From Alphaproteobacteria bacterium (GTDB taxonomy: Bacteria; Pseudomonadota; Alphaproteobacteria; ATCC43930; CGMCC-115725), in the NCBI GenBank assembly GCA_019241915.1, contig JAFAWI010000716.1, forward strand, positions 1 to 5,924: DNA of 5,924 bases, given 5' to 3'. Under the pieces are notes generated by a model, which worked only from the letters and a program-made list of their open reading frames with translations, was not told where the DNA came from and made no database searches. Numbering within the stretch: position 1 is the stretch's first letter; each line of letters begins with the position of its first letter. Shown in pieces: positions 1 to 5,817 of the stretch. Position numbers and translations under genes: made by a program.

Positions 1-218
1 AGCACGACATTGTCGAGGTCTTCGTAAAACAGCAGCTGCGCCACCTCGTCGGCCTGCGTCTCGGTAGTGATGCCGGGCCGCACCTGCGAGGCGCGCTCGC
101 CGCAGCCATCGAGCGTCGGCGCGTAGACCGCGTGCCCCGCCTTGCGCAGACGCTCGGCCACCGGCTTCCAGATCCAGCCGCCCTGATACGAGCCGTGAAT
201 GAGAACAAAGGTTGCCAT
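1..218 (-). CDS. Alpha/beta-fold hydrolase, N-terminal part (cut by window edge)
   Basis: The first 72 codons of a gene that runs off the left edge of the window. The protein starts MATFVLIHGSYQGGWIWKPV. This is the first beta strand followed by the HG oxyanion-hole motif (H8-G9) and the G-G-W-x-W turn seen in small esterases of the hydroxynitrile lyase / methylketone synthase / EstC branch of the alpha/beta hydrolases. A second strand and loop follow (HAVYAPTLDGCGER, about residues 29-42). The catalytic Ser, Asp and His lie beyond the window, so activity cannot be judged. The ATG at 216-218 is supported by an AAAGGA ribosome binding site about 8 bases upstream. It lies 112 bases downstream of the SDR gene on the same strand, so the two may share a transcript. 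A weak 5-bp hairpin near 303-322 has no T-run, so it is not a convincing terminator. Substrate unknown; ester or C-C bond hydrolysis are both possible. Confidence 0.85.
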   Translation of the reverse strand, partial: MATFVLIHGSYQGGWIWKPVAERLRKAGHAVYAPTLDGCGERASQVRPGITTETQADEVAQLLFYEDLDNVV

Positions 219-330
219 CTCAGTGTCCTTTCTGGGTAGCGCTCCCTGGCGACAGCCGGAGCCACACTCTGCGGCGCCCGGGACGGTGGAAAAGTGGGCC
301 TCCGCTTTCGCCGGGAAGCGAAGGTTACAA

Positions 331-1095
331 TTAGCTCCCGCCCGTCACATCGATCGTCACGCCGGTGACAAAATCGGCGTCCTGCGAGGCCAGAAAGCAG
401 ATGACGCGTGCCTGGTCGACCGGCTCGGCGACGCGGCGCAGCGGGGTCGCGTCGATCGCCCGCGCCTGGTCCTCCTGGCTGCGCCGCTCCCAGTGCGGGC
501 GGATGCGCTCGGTCAAGGTGGTGCTCGGCGCGATCGCATTGATGTTGATGCCGTAAGGTCCGAGCTCGTAGCTGAGCTTCTTGGTGAACGCGATGATGCC
601 GCCCTTCGCGGCGGCATAGGCCGAGGACGAGGCGGCGCTGCGTCCGCGTCCGGCGATCGAGGCGAGGTTGACGATCTTGCCGCTGCGCTGCCGCTTCATC
701 ACCGGCACCACGGCATGGGTAAACAGAAACGTCCCGTCGAGGTTGAAGTCGATGATCTTCTTCCAGTCGTCGAGGGCGAGTTCCTCGACCGTCGCAGAGG
801 GGCGCGGGATGATCGTGCTGCCGCCGACCGCGTTGACCAGGATGTCGATGCCATTGAACTCCCGCGCGATACCCTCGATCAGCGGATCGACCTGATCCTT
901 TTGCAGCGCGTCGCAGAGGCGGGCGTGCGCCTTGCCGCCGGCGGCGGTGAGCTCCGCGACCGTCCCGTCGAGCCGCTCGGCATTGTTGTCGATGCCGACG
1001 ATCGTCGCGCCCTCGCGCGCCATGATATCGGCGGTGGCGCGGCCGATGCCGCTGGCGACCGCGGTGATCAGCGCGATCTTGCCGTCAAAGCGCAT
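331..1095 (-). CDS. SDR family NAD(P)-dependent oxidoreductase
   Basis: A complete 254-residue classical short-chain dehydrogenase/reductase, the usual length for the family, which oxidises alcohols or reduces ketones with NAD(P). The Rossmann cofactor loop is T11-A-V-A-S-G-I-G18. An acidic residue (D36) ends the second beta strand, which in this family favours NAD over NADP. The catalytic set is present: N118 (DFNLDG), S146 (NLASIAG), Y160 and K164 (YAAAK). The C-terminus ends DVTGGS, as is typical. Two signature positions vary: the first glycine of TGxxxGxG is Ala, and the NNAG motif reads NAVG. A longer reading from an ATG at 1131 is possible, but the ATG at 1095 has a strong GGGGAAGGGA ribosome binding site (1102-1111) just upstream and matches the family N-terminus. 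It is transcribed divergently from the LLM gene, with the hydrolase downstream on the same strand. The substrate is not identifiable. Confidence 0.93.
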   Translation of the reverse strand: MRFDGKIALITAVASGIGRATADIMAREGATIVGIDNNAERLDGTVAELTAAGGKAHARLCDALQKDQVDPLIEGIAREFNGIDILVNAVGGSTIIPRPSATVEELALDDWKKIIDFNLDGTFLFTHAVVPVMKRQRSGKIVNLASIAGRGRSAASSSAYAAAKGGIIAFTKKLSYELGPYGININAIAPSTTLTERIRPHWERRSQEDQARAIDATPLRRVAEPVDQARVICFLASQDADFVTGVTIDVTGGS

Positions 1096-1166
1096 CGCGT
1101 TTCCCTTCCCCGTCCCTGTCATTGCGGTCATCTTAGGGGTGTGAGGCCGCAGGGGAAGAAAAAGCG
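1096..1166. promoter_or_regulatory. Divergent intergenic region between SDR and LLM genes
   Basis: These 71 bases separate two divergent start codons and must hold, or overlap, the promoters of both transcription units. Two ribosome binding sites are visible: GGGGAAGGGA on the minus strand (1102-1111) for the SDR, and AGGGGA on the plus strand (1151-1156) for the LLM gene, 10 bases before its ATG. I could not find a convincing -35/-10 pair on either strand. Its small size suggests that the two directions are co-regulated, which is inference. Confidence 0.45.
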
Positions 1167-1982
1167 ATGCAGGTCGGAATGCACTTGCCGCATGCCGGCA
1201 GCCAGGCCAACCCGGCGCTGATCAAGCGCCATGCCCGCCGGGCCGAGGAGCTCGGCCTCAGCGATGTGTGGGTCAGCGAGCACATCATCGTGCCGCGCGC
1301 GCAGTTCCCCCGCTCGCCGCTGTTTTACGATCCCGTCCTGACCTTGACCTGGGTCGCTGCGGTGACCGAGCGGGTGCGGCTCGGCACCAGCGTTATCGTG
1401 CTGCCGATGCGCCACCCGCTGCCGCTCGCCAAGGAGCTGTCGACCTTGCACAACCTGTCGGGCGGCCGGCTGATCCTCGGCGTCGGGGTCGGCTGGCTTG
1501 AGCCGGAATTCGCCGCGCTCGGCGTGCCGTTCCATGAGCGCGGCCGCCGCATGGACGAAGGCATTGCGATGATGAAGGCGGTGTGGTCGCAGGACCCGGT
1601 GAGCTTCGACACCAAGTACATTGCCTCCGAGATCAAGGACATGACGATGCTGCCGCAGCCGATCTCGCCGATCCCGATGTGGCACGGCAGCCGCTCGGAG
1701 GCAGCGCACAAGCGCACGGTTCGCATCGGCGACGGCTGGCACGGCAGCCAGGTGACCCCCGAGCAGGCCGGCGAGGTTGTCAAGCGCCTGCGTCGCGACC
1801 GGCCGGAACCGTCATTCACGATCTCGGTACGCTCGCATTGGGACGGCAAGGATGTCGGGATGATGAAGGAACGCGTCGCCGCCTACGCAGCGGCCGGCGT
1901 GCAGCATGTCATGGTCCACCCGCAGGACCGCGAAATCGACGACTGGGACACCGTGATCGAGGGGGTCGGCAAGCTCATATAG
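1167..1982 (+). CDS. LLM-class (luciferase-like) flavin/F420-dependent oxidoreductase
   Basis: A 271-residue member of the luciferase-like monooxygenase fold. It resembles the single-chain subgroup often annotated as F420-dependent LLM oxidoreductases, a little shorter than typical members. Visible family blocks: AEELGLSDVWVSEH at residues 26-39; a barrel segment at 53-110 with AAVTERVRLGTSV, then LPMRHPLPLAKELSTL and GGRLILGVGVGW; and F122-H-E-R-G-R-R-M-D-E-G, the helix after the barrel insertion. Such enzymes oxidise or reduce small organic substrates using FMN or F420. No F420 biosynthesis gene lies in the window, so the cofactor is undecided. The ATG at 1167 follows an AGGGGA ribosome binding site and matches the usual start of this fold (MQVGMHLPH). 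It is the first gene of a tight plus-strand operon; its TAG stop lies 5 bases before the next start codon. The substrate is unknown. Confidence 0.9.
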   Translation: MQVGMHLPHAGSQANPALIKRHARRAEELGLSDVWVSEHIIVPRAQFPRSPLFYDPVLTLTWVAAVTERVRLGTSVIVLPMRHPLPLAKELSTLHNLSGGRLILGVGVGWLEPEFAALGVPFHERGRRMDEGIAMMKAVWSQDPVSFDTKYIASEIKDMTMLPQPISPIPMWHGSRSEAAHKRTVRIGDGWHGSQVTPEQAGEVVKRLRRDRPEPSFTISVRSHWDGKDVGMMKERVAAYAAAGVQHVMVHPQDREIDDWDTVIEGVGKLI

Positions 1983-1986
1983 GAGG
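1981..1986 (+). promoter_or_regulatory. AGGAGG ribosome binding site overlapping the LLM stop codon
   Basis: A perfect AGGAGG sits on the last two bases of the LLM stop codon (TAG, 1980-1982). It ends only one base before the ATG at 1988, whereas 5-9 bases is normal. No other ATG or GTG in the same frame lies close by, so 1988 remains the best start of the methyltransferase. The arrangement suggests that ribosomes ending the LLM gene re-initiate here. This reading is inference. Confidence 0.5.
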
Positions 1987-1987
1987 C

Positions 1988-2566
1988 ATGAACAGCCTCG
2001 CCTCAGCCTCACGCTGGCTGATCCCGGCCTTCTGGATCGCCTGGCTGGCGATCTGGATCGGCGCGTCGTTCAACGTGAAACGCACCCGCGAGCGCGAAGA
2101 TTGGCGGACGGGCTTCTACAACCGCGCTCCGGTAACGCTCGGTGCGGTGATGCTGGCGTGGCCGGGCTGGCTGCCTGTGGCGCTGACCCGGCGGCTGCTG
2201 TGGGGACCTGAGGGGCCTGCGCTCGGCACGGTGTTGGTGGCCGCGGGGCTGGCGTTTTCCCTATGGGCGCGCTGGCATCTCGGCCGCAACTGGAGCGGTA
2301 TCGTCACCGTCAAGCAGGACCATACGCTGATCACCGACGGCCCCTACCGTTTCGTCCGGCATCCGATCTACAGCGGGCTGCTGCTGGCGCTGCTTGGCAG
2401 CGCTCTAGCGACCGGTGCGCCTTACGGCTTTGTCGCGATCGCGTTGATCCTCATCGGGTTCGTCATCAAGCTGCGGGTCGAGGAAGAGCGGATGCGGCAG
2501 ACCTTTCCCACCGACTACGACAGCTATAGCCGCCACACCGCGCGACTGATCCCGGGGGTGTATTGA
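1988..2566 (+). CDS. ICMT-family integral membrane methyltransferase
   Basis: A 192-residue membrane protein with the conserved C-terminal core of the isoprenylcysteine carboxyl methyltransferase (ICMT) / phospholipid methyltransferase family. Hydrophobic stretches lie at about residues 10-27, 48-66, 75-94 and 128-161, the last long enough for a helical hairpin. The signature block is D117-G-P-Y-R-F-V-R-H-P-I-Y-S-G130, followed by R163-V-E-E-E-R and Y177-x-x-Y180. In family members these bind S-adenosylmethionine and line the active site. Bacterial homologues often have unknown substrates and this organism is unlikely to prenylate proteins, so a small hydrophobic or lipid substrate is more probable (inference). 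The frame stays open upstream to 1583, but that stretch overlaps the LLM gene in another frame and shows no family match. The stop codon overlaps the start of the hydratase gene by one base, pointing to translational coupling. Confidence 0.85.
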   Translation: MNSLASASRWLIPAFWIAWLAIWIGASFNVKRTREREDWRTGFYNRAPVTLGAVMLAWPGWLPVALTRRLLWGPEGPALGTVLVAAGLAFSLWARWHLGRNWSGIVTVKQDHTLITDGPYRFVRHPIYSGLLLALLGSALATGAPYGFVAIALILIGFVIKLRVEEERMRQTFPTDYDSYSRHTARLIPGVY

Positions 2567-3327
2567 TGGATGAGGCACAACTTGCGGCAACGGTCGACGA
2601 ATTCATCGCGGCGCGGGCCCGCGGGGAGTATTTTCCGCGCGCCTGGTACGACCGGCTGTCGCTCGACGACGCCTACCGCATCCAGCTGGCGTTGGTCCGG
2701 CAAAGCGGCGCGCAGCGAGTCGGCTGGAAGGTCGGGCTCACCGCCACCGCGATCCAGCAGCAGTTCAAGGTGCACGAGCCGGTGTTCGGCTGCCTGCTCG
2801 ACGGCGGCCGGCTCGCCTCCGGCCATGCGTTTCACCATGCCGAGCTGATCGCGCCCGGTTTTGAAAACGAGCTGTGCATCGTCATGGCAAGCGATGTGGC
2901 CCCCGGCGCGACACCCGACGACGTGGCGCACGCGGTGGCGCGGGTGCATCCGGCCTTCGAGGTCATCGAGACGCGCGGCGACCTGACCAGCCAGCTCGCG
3001 CTTGCGCTCGCCGACAACGCGCAGCAGCACAGCTTTGTGCTCGGCCCGCCGGTCGAGCGCGCCGCGCTCCCCGCGCTCGACAAGGTGACGGTGCGGGTGC
3101 GGATCAACGGCAGCGAGGTCGCCGCCGCGGACGGCAGCGCCGTTCTCGGCCACCCGTACAATTCAGTCGTCTGGCTCGCCGGCAAGCTGGCGCAGTTCGG
3201 CGAGCGCGTGAAGGCCGGTGACTACATCATGAGCGGCTCGTTCACCCGCCAGTTCCCGCTCGCCGCCGGTGACCGCCTCGAAGCCAGCTTCGCCGGCATC
3301 GGCACGGTGACGGCGGGCATCGTTTGA
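2566..3327 (+). CDS. 2-keto-4-pentenoate hydratase / oxalocrotonate decarboxylase family enzyme
   Basis: A 253-residue protein of the fumarylacetoacetate hydrolase superfamily, MhpD/DmpE/DmpH branch, at the usual length (about 260). Known members add water to 2-hydroxypenta-2,4-dienoate or decarboxylate 4-oxalocrotonate late in meta-cleavage of aromatics. Visible landmarks: G53-W-K-V-G-L-T59 (the family's lysine is K55); P72-V-F-G-C; the divalent metal-binding pair E100-x-E102 in FENELCIVM, with a further acidic residue in F131-E-V-I-E135; D150-N-A (LADNAQQHSFVLG); G195-H-P-Y-N-S-V-V-W-L; and a C-terminal GDYIMSGSFTRQFPLAAGD. The ATG at 2566 shares one base with the preceding stop (TGATG); a TTG three bases earlier is also open but less likely. 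No ring-cleavage dioxygenase, 4-hydroxy-2-oxovalerate aldolase or acetaldehyde dehydrogenase is present here. Hydratase and decarboxylase roles cannot be separated from sequence alone, and the aromatic pathway role is unproven. Confidence 0.88.
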   Translation: MDEAQLAATVDEFIAARARGEYFPRAWYDRLSLDDAYRIQLALVRQSGAQRVGWKVGLTATAIQQQFKVHEPVFGCLLDGGRLASGHAFHHAELIAPGFENELCIVMASDVAPGATPDDVAHAVARVHPAFEVIETRGDLTSQLALALADNAQQHSFVLGPPVERAALPALDKVTVRVRINGSEVAAADGSAVLGHPYNSVVWLAGKLAQFGERVKAGDYIMSGSFTRQFPLAAGDRLEASFAGIGTVTAGIV

Positions 3328-3352
3328 CGCGTCGAGGCTTAGCTGGTATAAA
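3324..3352 (+). promoter_or_regulatory. Sigma-70-type promoter of the toxin-antitoxin operon
   Basis: TTGACG (3324-3329) and TATAAA (3347-3352) each match the sigma-70 consensus at five of six bases and are exactly 17 bases apart. The -35 box contains the TGA stop codon of the hydratase gene (3325-3327). A start site about 7 bases after the -10 box would leave only some 13 bases before the antitoxin ATG at 3373. A loose inverted repeat (CTTA at 3338-3341 and TAAG at 3358-3361) flanks the -10 box. It could be an operator for autorepression, as is usual in such operons, but its symmetry is weak. Confidence 0.7.
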
Positions 3353-3372
3353 AGCGGTAAGACTATGGGCTT

Positions 3373-3642
3373 ATGACCATGGATAAAATGATTGCCGCAG
3401 GCGAGTTTAAGGCAAAATGCCTTCGGCTCCTGGACGAGGTCGCGGCAAGTCGCGCGCCGCTCGTGATCACCAAGCGGGGCAAGCCGGTCGCCAAGCTCCT
3501 ACCTGTCGACGAAAAGCCATTTACGCTGTTTGGCCGGATGGCGGCCTCGACGCGAATAGTCGGGGATATCGTTGGTCCCATCGATGATCTGGAATGGAGC
3601 GGTGACGCCCAGAACATCATCCCTGATGGCAAAGAGAGCTGA
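3373..3642 (+). CDS. Type II toxin-antitoxin system antitoxin, Phd/YefM family
   Basis: An 89-residue antitoxin of the Phd/YefM fold. The N-terminal DNA-binding and dimerisation part is the classic prevent-host-death block: E11-F-K-A-K-C-L-R-L-L-D-E-V22, then PLVITKRGKPVAKLLPV at about 29-45. The C-terminal part (F53-G-R-M, then RIVGDIVGPIDDLEW at about 61-75) is the toxin-binding tail typical of antitoxins paired with PIN-domain toxins. Family members neutralise the toxin by direct binding and repress their own promoter. The ATG at 3373 gives the longest reading; ATGs at 3379 and 3388 in the same frame are possible, and no clear ribosome binding site separates them. The gene end overlaps the toxin gene by 17 bases. 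Base composition is notably lower in G+C than its neighbours at the 5' end (27 of 60 bases in 3361-3420), and it uses the otherwise rare ATA codon at residue 62. Confidence 0.92.
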   Translation: MTMDKMIAAGEFKAKCLRLLDEVAASRAPLVITKRGKPVAKLLPVDEKPFTLFGRMAASTRIVGDIVGPIDDLEWSGDAQNIIPDGKES

Positions 3643-4057
3643 AAGTTCTGTCCTCCTCCTCGATACCCACGTCTGGGTGTGGATGATGGGCGGGGAGCGA
3701 ATACTCAAAGCCCCTGTTCGTGAGCTGATCGATGAGGCTGTGGTCAGTTCCCGTTTGCGACTTTCGGCAATCTCACTTTGGGAGATCGCGTTGCTGACCG
3801 CACGGGGCCGGCTGGATTTAGGTAAACCAACGGACACTTGGATGGCGGAGTCGCTTGCCGATCCGGGGCCGATTGTCGAACCTCTGAGCCCCACCATCGC
3901 CGTCGAGAGCTGCTATCTACCTGGGAGATTTCACTCCGATCCAGCCGACCGGATTATCGTCGCCACGGCGCGGGTTATTGGCGCGACGTTGCTGACACGG
4001 GATCGCGACATCCTGGACTATGCCGCAGCCGGATATGTGACGGGCCGCCGGGCTTGA
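3626..4057 (+). CDS. vapC: PIN-domain toxin ribonuclease, VapC family
   Basis: A 143-residue PIN-domain protein, normal for VapC-type toxins, which cleave RNA (in studied cases initiator tRNA, other tRNAs or rRNA) when freed from their antitoxin. The metal-binding acidic residues are all visible: D13 in LLLDTHVWVW, E53 in ISLWEIALL, D108 in DPADRIIVATA, and D126 in LLTRDRD, so the nuclease site looks intact. The LLLDTHVW opening and the DPADRIIVATA block place it with the subgroup normally partnered by Phd/YefM-type antitoxins. The ATG at 3626 lies inside the last 17 bases of the antitoxin gene, so translation is probably coupled. The frame is open upstream to 3572, but that stretch lies within the antitoxin and adds nothing of the family. 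An ATA codon at residue 26 echoes the foreign codon use of the antitoxin. The gene ends 5 bases from the stop of the opposing gltD. The cleavage target is unknown. Confidence 0.93.
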   Translation: MAKRAESSVLLLDTHVWVWMMGGERILKAPVRELIDEAVVSSRLRLSAISLWEIALLTARGRLDLGKPTDTWMAESLADPGPIVEPLSPTIAVESCYLPGRFHSDPADRIIVATARVIGATLLTRDRDILDYAAAGYVTGRRA

Positions 4058-4062
4058 GCAAA

Positions 4063-5511
4063 TCAGCGCGGCAGGGTCGTCTTGCCCATTAGGAATTCGT
4101 CGATCGCGCGGGCGCATTGCCGGCCTTCGCGGATCGCCCAGACGACGAGCGACTGCCCGCGCCGCATATCGCCTGCGGCAAACACCTTTTGCACCGAGGT
4201 CTTGTAGTCGAGCGTGTTGGCCTGGACATTGCCGCGCGGGTCGAGCGCCACACCGGACTGCTCGACCATGCCAGGCCGGCGCGGCCCAAGAAAACCCATC
4301 GCCAACAGCACGAGGTCGGCCTTGAGCTCGAAGGTGCTGTCCGGTACCTCCTGCATGACCCAGCGCCCGTCCTGCTGGGTCCAATCGACCCGCACGCATT
4401 CGAGCGCCGCGACATGCCCGTTGGCGCCGACGGCGCGTTTGGTCAGCACCGCCCAGTCACGCTCGCACCCCTCCTCCTGCGACGACGACGTGCGCAGCTT
4501 GACCGGCCAGTCGGGCCAGACGAGCGCCTTGTCCTCGCGCTCCGGCGGCTTGGGCAGGATTTCGAGCTGGGTTATCGACGCGGCGCCCTGCCGTGTCGAG
4601 GTGCCGATGCAGTCGGAGCCGGTATCGCCACCGCCGATCACCACGACATGCTTGCCGGCGGCGGTGATCGTGCCGCCCGGCGCGGCCCTTGGTTCGTCGT
4701 CGCCGGCGTTGCGCTTGTTCTGCTGCGGCAGAAAATCCATCGCGAAATGGATACCGTGCAGCTCCCGTCCCGGCACCTCGAGGTCGCGCGACCATTCGGC
4801 GCCGCCGGTCATCGCCACCGCATCGAAATCGTCGAGCAGCTTTTGCATCGGCAGCGTGACCCCAATTTCGGTCGACGGGCGAAACTCGACCCCCTCGGCC
4901 GCCATCTGGTCCATGCGGCGGTCGATCAGCTGCTTTTCCATCTTGAAGTCGGGGATGCCGTAACGCAGCAGCCCGCCGATCCGGTCGTTCTTCTCGAACA
5001 ACGTCACCGCGTGCCCGGCGCGCGCCAGCTGCTGGGCGCAAGCCATCCCGGACGGCCCCGAGCCGACCACCGCGACCTTCTTGCCGCTCTTGCGCGCTGG
5101 GACCAGCGGCACGATCCAGCCTTCCTGCCAGCCGCGGTCGACGATCGCGCATTCGATGGTTTTGATCGTCACCGGGTTGTCGTCGATGTTGAGCGTGCAC
5201 GCCGCCTCGCACGGCGCCGGGCAGACGCGGCCGGTGAATTCGGGGAAATTGTTGGTCGAATGCAGGTTGGTCAGCGCGGCGCGCCACTGGTCGCGGTAGA
5301 CCAGGTTGTTCCAGTCCGGGATCTGGTTGTTGACCGGGCACCCCTCGTGGCAGAACGGGATGCCGCAATCCATGCAGCGCGAGGCCTGCGCGCGCAACGC
5401 CGGCTCGGGCAGCGGGTGCAGAAACTCCCGCCACGTGCGCACGCGCTCCGCCACCTTGTCGTAGTGGCGGTCCTCGCGCTCGACCTCGAGAAAACCGGTA
5501 GGCTTGCCCAT
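4063..5511 (-). CDS. gltD: Glutamate synthase [NADPH] small (beta) subunit
   Basis: A full-length 482-residue GltD. It takes electrons from NADPH through FAD and iron-sulfur centres to the large subunit GltB, which makes two glutamates from glutamine and 2-oxoglutarate in the cytoplasm. The N-terminal ferredoxin-like domain carries two cysteine sets: C46-x2-C49-x4-C54-x3-C58, and C97-x3-C101-x3-C105. Next come the family block [21 protein letters not shown] (ending at 105), FAD-binding GSGPSG at 150-155, NADPH-binding GGGDTG at 293-298, and the C-terminal FAD motif [20 protein letters not shown] at about 445-464. Relatives such as dihydropyrimidine dehydrogenase subunits share this plan, but length and motifs fit GltD best. 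The ATG at 5509-5511 has only a weak G-rich ribosome binding site. gltB, often next to gltD, is not in the 413 bases upstream, where a tRNA gene lies instead. It converges on vapC with 5 bases between stops and no room for a terminator. Confidence 0.95.
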   Translation of the reverse strand: MGKPTGFLEVEREDRHYDKVAERVRTWREFLHPLPEPALRAQASRCMDCGIPFCHEGCPVNNQIPDWNNLVYRDQWRAALTNLHSTNNFPEFTGRVCPAPCEAACTLNIDDNPVTIKTIECAIVDRGWQEGWIVPLVPARKSGKKVAVVGSGPSGMACAQQLARAGHAVTLFEKNDRIGGLLRYGIPDFKMEKQLIDRRMDQMAAEGVEFRPSTEIGVTLPMQKLLDDFDAVAMTGGAEWSRDLEVPGRELHGIHFAMDFLPQQNKRNAGDDEPRAAPGGTITAAGKHVVVIGGGDTGSDCIGTSTRQGAASITQLEILPKPPEREDKALVWPDWPVKLRTSSSQEEGCERDWAVLTKRAVGANGHVAALECVRVDWTQQDGRWVMQEVPDSTFELKADLVLLAMGFLGPRRPGMVEQSGVALDPRGNVQANTLDYKTSVQKVFAAGDMRRGQSLVVWAIREGRQCARAIDEFLMGKTTLPR

Positions 5512-5569
5512 CCCATCCGCTCGTTGCCGCCGGCCCGCGCCGCGAGCCGGTCGAGACTGGTCATAAATG

Positions 5570-5583
5570 CTGACTTATATCAA
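5570..5583 (-). promoter_or_regulatory. FNR/FixK-like inverted repeat overlapping the possible gltD -10 box
   Basis: The minus strand reads TTGATATAAGTCAG. The FNR/FixK-type consensus is TTGA-N6-TCAA, and seven of those eight core bases match. Its centre (about 5576.5) lies on the proposed -10 box. If it is real, binding would more likely repress than activate. One near-match in about 6 kb can arise by chance, so this is tentative. Confidence 0.2.
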
Positions 5584-5602
5584 TGATGCCCGAGCCTGAC
5601 GA
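5574..5602 (-). promoter_or_regulatory. Possible gltD promoter
   Basis: On the minus strand, TCGTCA (5597-5602, four of six matches to TTGACA) lies 17 bases before TATAAG (5574-5579, five of six matches to TATAAT). The expected start site near 5567 would give a leader of about 56 bases before the gltD ATG. This is the only A/T-rich patch upstream of the gene, which favours it, but the -35 box is poor. Confidence 0.35.
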
Positions 5603-5817
5603 TGGACATCAACGACCGCTCGCGCAAGAGACATGCCGGCCGCCAACCCCCGGCAGCATGCGCTCGAACGACTGCCGGGCCCTGTGGCTCGATCAGCGCG
5701 AGAAGCGTCTCGTCGGTCGGCCGGTTGGCGCAGCACCGCGCACGCACGAGGATGGGTTGTGCGCACCGACACGCGCTCAAAGCATGCCGGCACAGGGATT
5801 CCCAAGTACCGCAAGAT

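Larger units (their letters stand above)
5512..5817. other. 306-base stretch between gltD and tRNA-Arg with no credible gene
   Basis: Short open frames exist on both strands, but none has a ribosome binding site, a recognisable domain or a family motif. The plus-strand frames run on into the complement of the tRNA gene, so they are artefacts. The part nearest gltD contains the only A/T-rich patch (about 5561-5583), with a possible promoter. The rest is GC-rich (over 60% by eye) with no strong hairpin followed by a T-run, so I see no terminator for the tRNA transcript. Because it lies just downstream of a tRNA 3' end, a decayed remnant of an integrated element is possible, but no attachment-site repeat of the tRNA end is present in the window. 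Confidence 0.5.

Noticed and set aside
1096..1131. Longer SDR start at 1131 (12 extra residues)
   Set aside because: The start at 1095 has a strong ribosome binding site and matches the family N-terminus; the extension would read through that site.
1099..1164. Inverted repeat GTTTCCCTTCCCC / GGGGAAGAAAAAG (10 of 13 bases)
   Set aside because: The arms are the purine-rich ribosome binding sites of two divergent genes, which explains the symmetry without an operator.
199..1221. 340-codon plus-strand open frame
   Set aside because: It lies antisense to the SDR gene, whose motifs are clear. The product is rich in Arg, Ala and Asp with no domain, as expected from a GC-rich complementary strand.
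1583..1987. Upstream extension of the methyltransferase frame
   Set aside because: It overlaps the LLM gene in another frame and has neither hydrophobic segments nor family similarity.
4117..5586. 489-codon plus-strand open frame
   Set aside because: It is antisense to nearly all of gltD. The length is striking, but the protein is low in complexity (Arg, His, Asp, Val) and matches no family, while the minus strand encodes an intact GltD.
1190..5792. Shared 11-mer GCATGCCGGCA at 1190-1200 and 5782-5792
   Set aside because: A repeat of this length is expected by chance in about 6 kb of GC-rich DNA, and the flanks differ.
5795..5803. GGGATTCCC palindrome as a tRNA terminator
   Set aside because: The stem is too short and no T-run follows on the minus strand.
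5575..5814. Minus-strand open frames of 66 and 79 codons
   Set aside because: No ribosome binding site, no motif, and biased composition. They overlap each other in different frames.
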